A model generated the notes under the pieces. The model was not told the DNA's origin. It made no database searches and saw only the letters and a list, made by a program, of their open reading frames with translations. A program made the position numbers and the translations under genes. From Pseudomonas sp. K2I15 (lineage in GTDB: Bacteria > Pseudomonadota > Gammaproteobacteria > Pseudomonadales > Pseudomonadaceae): 64,000 bases of DNA. How positions within the stretch are numbered: the first letter of the stretch is position 1; every line of letters begins with the position of its first letter. Of the stretch, positions 58,207 through 64,000 are shown in pieces. The stretch lies in NCBI RefSeq assembly GCF_002204795.1, contig NZ_NIXO01000037.1, positions 1 through 64,000 of the forward strand, read 5' to 3'.

Positions 58207-61200
58207 ATGATCTCTGCCAGCCGAGTTAACTCCCAACCTCAAACGCCAGTGAATTCCGACCCGATGATGGCTTCAGCGAGTCAGCCGCTGGTATCGGTAC
58301 AAAGCGTCCCTCAAGGCATACTTCCTGCGTCTGATAACCCACGCACCCAGGGCGACCGCGAACTGGCGCCGCTGGTGGGCAAGGCGTTGCTCCAGATTAA
58401 GGGTGACCCCCGCACTGACGAAGCGCTGATGGTTCACAACATTCCGCCGAATTCGACGTTCGGCCAGTGGTGGTCGCAACTGGGCCGTAGCATGCAGTCC
58501 CAGCCAGTGGTTGACTGGATGAGGTCGGTGGGGATCAATCCTGACACGGTAAATATCGCTCCCAACTCCGGTCGAATTGCTTACCAGCTCTTTCCCTACG
58601 CGCCTGTCACGCCAGGAGAAGCCGACCCGCTAGACGACCAAGGCTGGTCGCAGGTGGCAGGGCCCGTCCAGGAAGCTGCGCGGGTGGTGGGCGGTGGCAG
58701 CGGCAACACCTTCAAGCCGCCGCTATCGGAAAACAGCAGCAGTGCGCCGTTGTGGCTGGTGAACCATTTCTACCGGGAGCAGGAGCATATCCTGCCCGCT
58801 CACGCCCACGAACGCGCTGCAGACCTTGCGCGCGACACCGCCTTTCCCGAGCTCGATAAGCCGCGCTACGCGGGTTTGCATCTAATCCGCAGCGAGGACG
58901 AACTCAACCGGCAGAAAACCGTACTGGGCAATATCCATAACCAATACAGCCTGGCCGGTGAGTTGAAGTACCTGGCAGCCCAGCAAACAGAGACAGGCTA
59001 TTGGAGTGGGAGAATCCCCGAGTACCTGAAAAAGACCAGTATCGGGATCCATGCCGACAGCGCATCTGCTAAAGAACAAAGCCCTGGCGACGTTACAACC
59101 CTCAGCCTTGAGGCGTTTATCCAGGAAAACGGCTGGGATATCCCCACCACCTCAGAGCAAGTGAGCAACCTCAGCAATGCTCTGATGAGGCCGGAATTGA
59201 ATGCCCCTGTTTTGGGCAATTACGGCGGTGCACTGGCGTGGCCCGAACCGCTGGACCAGACGAGCCAGTTGCAATTGCGGGGAGACCTGCGTCACGGCAA
59301 GTTTGGCGACATTGATGTGAGTAGCTTCAGAAACGTGCTGGAGTACCTGATGCAAGGCACGACGTTCAGCCAATCCGCGCTGCGCCATCCGCAACGCGTA
59401 CTCGAGACACTCGTCAACTCGCCCAAGGGCCAGGCGTTGGGCCGGGCGATTCAGGCCAAGTTCGAGGCCCGTTCGGTCAAAGGCAGTGTCAACGACTGGC
59501 TATTGGCGGCCTTGAGTGTGGACCAGGACGCGTCCGTTGCCCGCATTTCCTGGGGCGGGACTGCTCCTCCCTCGCACGCCTGCGCAAAAGGTCCCTCCGC
59601 CGTCGCCGGCGTTGACATGGCGCAAACGTCGCACTGGGGCAAGCCGCCTTCCTATGCCGTCCAGAACCTGATCAATGAGCTGCAAGCCACCGGTAAAGCA
59701 TCATCCCCCGAGAAGGCCGCGCTCCAGGCTCATGTATTGCTGTCGTCCAGGGCGCCAGAGTTCCTGGTGAAGGAGATACCGCCGGGCGTGCTCTACGGTA
59801 CTCATAGCTGGGTCAGTTTCACGACAGCAGTGGCGCGCCTGGAAGAACAGGCGCCAGGATCGACAGCGTCCATGACATACAGTGATGTCATGAGCCACGC
59901 TGATATCGCGCCGATCTCTGCAAACGAGCGCCAAATCGAATACGCCGCGCAGCAAAAAGCACTGAAGGTGTGGGGGCGTGTCAATGGCATCGTTCCATCC
60001 CTAGACGTAAGCGAAGCGCAGATGATGCAAGTGCGTGCGGCCTTTGACGCGCAAATCAACGAGCTGAAAGAGGCCTGCGGCGCGCAAAGTGCGCAGATGC
60101 CGGTACGCAATGAAATGGCGCTGGCACACCTGCAAAAAGTTCTGCCGGATATGGATGCCACGAGCCTGCAGGAAAAATGCATCACTCTGGATCCACCCCA
60201 TAGCCTATTCCCAGGTCCCTATTCGGTGCTGGATCTGTATATGGACAGGAATTTATTTGATCGCCCCCAGATCGAGACACCCGTGCGCTTTCGAGGCAAT
60301 ACCCGCGGACACGCTACCAACAACAAATGGGTTTCTTCATCAAATGCCGTGGACATCAACGATGTATTAGCCAAAACCAAAAACCTGCCAGATATATCGA
60401 ATGAATTTCAACAAGCATTCAAGACCTACAGCAACACCATAGAGAGGGGTGTTAAAGCGCAAGTTAAATCGATGATTACCAAACTTCCCCTGGAAGACCG
60501 GAAGGATCTCGAATACGGCAAAATCACTATTGCCAGGGAGATAAAAGAAACCCCCATTAACAAAAAAAACGCCAACCGGGATCGGGTGAATGAAGGCGTC
60601 GTGCTGGTTAAAACCGAGCGCGGGCCCCGGGTCCACACCTACGAAATCAATCTGAAAAACGGCAAAATCTCGAAACGTCCAAACCTGGGAGAACTTAAAT
60701 CTGATCCCAAATTCAACACGGTTGAAGGTGTTCATCTCAGAGGTTCCCGCAGAGAGTTTGAAGAAATCGTGCCCTCTGGAGATTACACACCGGGAGTGAG
60801 CGATGAAAAAACAGATCCGCTGCACGATGTTCCCCTAAGTTTTACCAGCGAGAGGACGTCATACATTGTTGATGCGGTGGTGAAGGACATCGATATGCCT
60901 TCAATCAACAAGGCCGCCGCAGGCCTGACTACGTTTGATACCGAAGTGCCCTTCAGCAAAAAGGCCAAGGAGTTTTTCCTCAACCTGATTCCCTTGAGGT
61001 CGGCGATCAAGAACTTCCAGGCTGGCAAAATCGCCGAGGGCTTTGGCGACCTGGCGCTGGACGTATTTGGTTTCGTGGTGGGCTTGGGCGCTGCCGTCAA
61101 AGGCGCCAAAGTGCTGGCAGCCGGCGCATCAGCGTTTGCCAAGGCGGCACGGGCAGTGAAAATTATCGGTCGCGCGGCACTGGGCAGTCTCAACCCACTC

Positions 61201-62034
61201 AGCGGTGCCGAGGACATCGCCCGGGGCGTTTTGAAATTGGGCGGCAAAGCGCTGAACTGGGGCGGCAATGGCATCAATCAGCTGCGCGGCGCCCTGCGCC
61301 GGGGGGATCTGCCGTCGTTGCTTAAAAAGCCCGGCATTGCCGAGGGCACACTCAAGGCAGCCAATGCTGGCGACGAGATCAGGCAAATCGCAAAACTGGA
61401 TGACACCACGGGCCAGTGGCATACCCTGGACCTGAAAACAAAACAGCCTTATGGGAAACCACTGGAAAACTTCCAGCCAAAAGCGCTTTCCAGCGATGAA
61501 TTGAAAGACAACATAACGAGCCTGTATCGCACGATTGATGAAAAAGCAGAGCTCGACATCTGCTACGCAACCGCACTGCGCACCGCCCAGGCGGACAAGA
61601 AAATCACCGACCGGACCTTCAAAACCGTTATTGCGCAAGTGTTCAATGGCGGTACGCCGCGCTATAACGAATTGATGAAAATCACACCGCAGACCCTGAA
61701 GGATACGTTTAACGCCAGTGATATCACCGAGTCCGGAATCGTTACGTTCGTTAGCAAGAACGGCTACAACGAAGGCAAGATCACCCACGCTGCCTATATC
61801 CAAAAAACCAGTAACGGCGATTTATACCTTTATCATTCCAACTCACATGCATTGGATTCGCACTTGGGAGGGTTGCAAGTACAACCGGCAACCGCCGGTA
61901 AATCCAATGTCTACAAACTGGGGAGTGAGCAACAGGCCGGACTTCAGGACTTTATGAACTCCGGGCCGGGTTATAGCATCGCCTTCACCCCTAGCAGCAC
62001 GCTCAATGCCCACGTCACTCATCTGAGCAAGTAA
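58207..62034 (+). CDS. Large putative toxin/effector with hydrophobic region and cysteine-protease-like C-terminus
   Basis: 1275 residues, no signal peptide. The first 700 residues are globular and match no family I can name, though the repeated HPQRVLETLVNSPKGQALG and LLAALSVD turns are typical of big Pseudomonas secreted toxins. A charged, Lys-rich stretch at about 725-910 has lower G+C than its surroundings. Residues 922-993 are small-residue-rich and hydrophobic (FVVGLGAAVKGAKVLAAGAS), suited to membrane insertion. At the end ICYATALRTA (Cys1119), KITHAAYI (His1194) and LYHSNSHALD (Asn1212 or Asp1217) come in the order and spacing of a papain-like triad. Likely delivered to host or rival cells; the route is unclear as no secretion genes are near. 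No immunity gene is evident. Confidence 0.6.
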   Translation: MISASRVNSQPQTPVNSDPMMASASQPLVSVQSVPQGILPASDNPRTQGDRELAPLVGKALLQIKGDPRTDEALMVHNIPPNSTFGQWWSQLGRSMQSQPVVDWMRSVGINPDTVNIAPNSGRIAYQLFPYAPVTPGEADPLDDQGWSQVAGPVQEAARVVGGGSGNTFKPPLSENSSSAPLWLVNHFYREQEHILPAHAHERAADLARDTAFPELDKPRYAGLHLIRSEDELNRQKTVLGNIHNQYSLAGELKYLAAQQTETGYWSGRIPEYLKKTSIGIHADSASAKEQSPGDVTTLSLEAFIQENGWDIPTTSEQVSNLSNALMRPELNAPVLGNYGGALAWPEPLDQTSQLQLRGDLRHGKFGDIDVSSFRNVLEYLMQGTTFSQSALRHPQRVLETLVNSPKGQALGRAIQAKFEARSVKGSVNDWLLAALSVDQDASVARISWGGTAPPSHACAKGPSAVAGVDMAQTSHWGKPPSYAVQNLINELQATGKASSPEKAALQAHVLLSSRAPEFLVKEIPPGVLYGTHSWVSFTTAVARLEEQAPGSTASMTYSDVMSHADIAPISANERQIEYAAQQKALKVWGRVNGIVPSLDVSEAQMMQVRAAFDAQINELKEACGAQSAQMPVRNEMALAHLQKVLPDMDATSLQEKCITLDPPHSLFPGPYSVLDLYMDRNLFDRPQIETPVRFRGNTRGHATNNKWVSSSNAVDINDVLAKTKNLPDISNEFQQAFKTYSNTIERGVKAQVKSMITKLPLEDRKDLEYGKITIAREIKETPINKKNANRDRVNEGVVLVKTERGPRVHTYEINLKNGKISKRPNLGELKSDPKFNTVEGVHLRGSRREFEEIVPSGDYTPGVSDEKTDPLHDVPLSFTSERTSYIVDAVVKDIDMPSINKAAAGLTTFDTEVPFSKKAKEFFLNLIPLRSAIKNFQAGKIAEGFGDLALDVFGFVVGLGAAVKGAKVLAAGASAFAKAARAVKIIGRAALGSLNPLSGAEDIARGVLKLGGKALNWGGNGINQLRGALRRGDLPSLLKKPGIAEGTLKAANAGDEIRQIAKLDDTTGQWHTLDLKTKQPYGKPLENFQPKALSSDELKDNITSLYRTIDEKAELDICYATALRTAQADKKITDRTFKTVIAQVFNGGTPRYNELMKITPQTLKDTFNASDITESGIVTFVSKNGYNEGKITHAAYIQKTSNGDLYLYHSNSHALDSHLGGLQVQPATAGKSNVYKLGSEQQAGLQDFMNSGPGYSIAFTPSSTLNAHVTHLSK

Positions 62035-62133
62035 GACGTTATCCCGACGTAGCAGGGCCTGGTAACAATAGTTTGAACCACCCTGCTCGCCTGCGCCTCC
62101 AACGCTCAACGCCGCCGTCCTGAGGAAGCTTCG

Positions 62134-63480
62134 ATGACGTTCATTCTATGGATGGCCGTACTGGGCGCGGTGTTGCTCACCCTCGCCCTCACCTCCTCCT
62201 ACCTGCGCTGGATGCCGGTCACCACCTCGGCGGTGTGCCTGTTGCTGGGCGTGGGCATTGGCCCGTTGGGTGTGGACCTGCTGCACCTGGACATCAAGGC
62301 CTCAGCCAGCTGGATGGAACACCTGACGGAAGTCGCGGTGCTGTTCTCGTTGTTTGTCAGCGGGCTGAAACTGCGGCTGCCCCTCAAGCACCGCACCTGG
62401 CGCATTGCGTTTGGCATGGCGGGCCCGGTGATGCTGCTGACCATCATTGGCACATGCGCGGTGCTGCATTGGGTGTTTGGCTTGTCGTGGGGCGTTTCGT
62501 TGTTGGTGGGTGCGATCCTTGCGCCGACCGATCCGGTGCTGGCGGGCCTGGTGCAGGTCAATAACGCTCAGGACTACGACCCGCTGCGCTTTGGCCTGTC
62601 CGGTGAGGCAGGGTTGAACGACGGTACGGCCTTCCCGTTTGTCATCTTTGCGCTGATTTTCATGCAGCACGGCGGGTTCGACGGTGACTGGCTTGGCGGC
62701 TGGGTCCTGAAAAACCTGCTGTGGGCCGTGCCTGCCGGGCTGCTGGTCGGCTACTGGATGGGCCGGGGCATCGGCCGGGTGACCCTCAAGATGCGTATCA
62801 CCAATGAAGACAGCACCCTGTCACCAAACGATTACCTGACGCTGGCCTTGATCGCCCTGGCCTATGTGGTGGCCGAAGCCATCGGCGGCTATGGCTTTCT
62901 GTCGGTATTTGCCGCCGGCCTCGGGCTGCGCCAGGCAGAGTTCAAGTCTACTGGCAGCTCACAGACCCCTTCTGAACATTTGGCCCAGCCGGTGGTTGGC
63001 CACATGGAAGTGGCGCCGGAAAAAGCGCTGCATGGCGACCTTGGGCAGTTGCACGACACGCAGATTGCCGCCGGGGTGATGATGGGCGACATGCTCGCCT
63101 TTGGCGGCTTGGTGGAGCGCTCGATGGAAGTGTTCCTGGTGACGCTGCTGGGCGTGGTGCTGGTCAGCCATTGGGACTGGCGGGCGCTGGCGGTGGGCGC
63201 GTTGCTGTTTTGCGTGATTCGCCCGCTCAGTGTGCTGTCGGTGCCCTGGGGCACACTGCTGGACCGCAATCAGCGCGGGCTGATGGGCTGGTTCGGGATT
63301 CGCGGGATCGGCAGCATTTACTACCTGTTCTATGCCATCAACCATGGGCTGGTGGGTACCAGCAGCGCGGTGGCGGTGAACCTCACGCTGTCAGTCATTG
63401 CCCTGAGCATCGTCGTTCACGGGCTTAGCACGCAGCCGATGCTGGCGTGGTATGAACGACGTGCCCAGGCGCAAAAATGA
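62134..63480 (+). CDS. Cation/proton antiporter (CPA1-type)
   Basis: 448 residues with 12-13 membrane helices. The ion-binding region ILAPTDPVLAGLV and GEAGLNDGTAFPFVIF holds the conserved acidic pair of NhaP-type antiporters, and the C-terminus RGIGSIYYLFYAI is also typical. It should exchange Na+ or K+ for H+ at the inner membrane. 99 bp after the toxin gene, on the same strand, with GAGG before the ATG; separate function is likely. Confidence 0.9.
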   Translation: MTFILWMAVLGAVLLTLALTSSYLRWMPVTTSAVCLLLGVGIGPLGVDLLHLDIKASASWMEHLTEVAVLFSLFVSGLKLRLPLKHRTWRIAFGMAGPVMLLTIIGTCAVLHWVFGLSWGVSLLVGAILAPTDPVLAGLVQVNNAQDYDPLRFGLSGEAGLNDGTAFPFVIFALIFMQHGGFDGDWLGGWVLKNLLWAVPAGLLVGYWMGRGIGRVTLKMRITNEDSTLSPNDYLTLALIALAYVVAEAIGGYGFLSVFAAGLGLRQAEFKSTGSSQTPSEHLAQPVVGHMEVAPEKALHGDLGQLHDTQIAAGVMMGDMLAFGGLVERSMEVFLVTLLGVVLVSHWDWRALAVGALLFCVIRPLSVLSVPWGTLLDRNQRGLMGWFGIRGIGSIYYLFYAINHGLVGTSSAVAVNLTLSVIALSIVVHGLSTQPMLAWYERRAQAQK

Positions 63481-63483
63481 GGC

Positions 63484-63645
63484 TTATTGCTGGTTTTCGA
63501 TGTTGCCGACATCGGCCGCATCATCCAGGTCGTTAAGCGGTACCTCGGCATCATCCATCAATGAACCCGGGTCTTCATTGCCCGGGTCATTGAGTTCGTC
63601 GTCGTCTTCTTCGAGCTCATCATCTTCTTCTATTTCAACTGACAT
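63484..63645 (-). CDS. Small highly acidic protein
   Basis: 53 residues: SVEIEEDDELEEDDDELN, then LMDDAEVPLNDLDDAADVG and a short tail. About 40 percent Asp/Glu. ATG at 63645 behind GAGGAG. No known family; may be a conserved acidic microprotein in pseudomonads. The next gene upstream ends 12 bp away. Confidence 0.55.
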   Translation of the reverse strand: MSVEIEEDDELEEDDDELNDPGNEDPGSLMDDAEVPLNDLDDAADVGNIENQQ

Positions 63646-63656
63646 GACCGTCTCCT

Positions 63657-63875
63657 CTAACCGCCTTGGGTATCGATATCGGCATCGGTTTCAGGCTTGG
63701 GCTCGCGCTCGGGCTTGAAGTCTGGACTGTAGTCGTTTTCTTCAGCCTTTGGGTCGGTGGCAGGCTTTGGGTCTTTCGGTGCGGCGGCACCTGTACCCGG
63801 TGCCGGCTCGCCACCGTCGATGGCGGGGTCATTGCGGCCGCTGACTTGCGGGTCGTCTTTATCGGTTGCGTTCAT
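63657..63875 (-). CDS. Small disordered charged protein
   Basis: 72 residues from ATG at 63875 behind GAGGTGACC; the longer frame upstream lacks a ribosome site. Composition is Asp/Pro/Lys/Glu-rich (TGAAAPKDPKPATDPKAEE), with no fold signature; probably disordered. It is 12 bp from the acidic protein gene and likely co-transcribed. Confidence 0.55.
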   Translation of the reverse strand: MNATDKDDPQVSGRNDPAIDGGEPAPGTGAAAPKDPKPATDPKAEENDYSPDFKPEREPKPETDADIDTQGG

Positions 63876-63959
63876 GGTCACCTCTTCGCAGATCTTGGGA
63901 AAACTTGCCCTGCGTAAACGTAAGGTGCTGCACGCCGGGCCAAAGTTCATTCCGATTGC

Positions 63960-64000
63960 CTAGGAGCCTGGGTTGTCGACCTGGATATAGAACGCGTAGG
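63960..64000 (-). CDS. 3' end of an unidentified gene
   Basis: The last bases of the window give, on the minus strand, the C-terminal residues YAFYIQVDNPGS and a TAG. The gene continues beyond the window. The frame choice rests on only twelve codons, so this is a weak call. Confidence 0.3.
   Translation of the reverse strand, partial: YAFYIQVDNPGS

Overview
The window looks like a chromosomal segment of a fluorescent-group Pseudomonas. The evidence is the high G+C coding bias, Pseudomonas-type REP palindromes (about 36.5, 40.5 and 54.0 kb), an OprI-like lipoprotein, and many typical families (Crp/Fnr regulators, Usp, RND pumps, NtaA-type monooxygenase). No rRNA, tRNA, CRISPR array or intact insertion sequence was seen.

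Layout. 0-1 kb is scarred: IS-end-like direct repeats abut the last 50-odd codons of a GGDEF gene, followed by a thymidylate-kinase-like P-loop protein. 1.2-7.9 kb holds a translationally coupled pair, an M48 metallopeptidase and an 1820-residue DUF4011/SF1 helicase with a kinase-like N-terminus, a degenerate nuclease-like segment and a WGR C-terminus; it resembles the Hhe class of anti-phage genes and is the best candidate for an undescribed system. 8-12.2 kb has a chemoreceptor, a transporter remnant and a sulfur-scavenging pair (flavin monooxygenase, sulfonate-binding protein). 12.6-24.7 kb is a stress cluster: two GNAT paralogues, a tandem Usp, a Crp/Fnr regulator, NAD(P)HX repair enzyme, AdhP, semialdehyde dehydrogenase, BON protein, VIT-family carrier, two small lipoproteins and a hybrid kinase fused to a FixJ-like regulator.

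24.9-30.8 kb is a complete RND efflux operon. 31-36 kb has a GH13 enzyme divergent from a LysR gene, a bicupin protein, and an 818-bp gene-poor stretch with a candidate sRNA, a tiny Trp-rich ORF and a strong terminator. 36.1-40.5 kb: RidA, RlhA-type U32 protein, EamA exporter/AsnC pair, NmrA remnant. 40.6-46.6 kb: a sugar ABC importer with LacI regulator and xylulokinase, with a perfect LacI-type operator upstream. 47-50 kb: a sensor kinase, response regulator and REC-EAL phosphodiesterase operon.

50-57 kb appears to be one catabolic unit under a TetR regulator: deacylase, EamA carrier, two permeases, binding protein and an aminotransferase-ABC ATPase fusion, with matching palindromes in front of the regulator/deacylase and in front of the fusion gene. 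The last part has a Cdh pyrophosphatase, a gene remnant, a 1275-residue putative toxin/effector with a hydrophobic region and a possible C-terminal Cys-His-Asn/Asp protease site, a cation/proton antiporter and two very short acidic/charged proteins. All functions are read from sequence motifs; no database search was possible.
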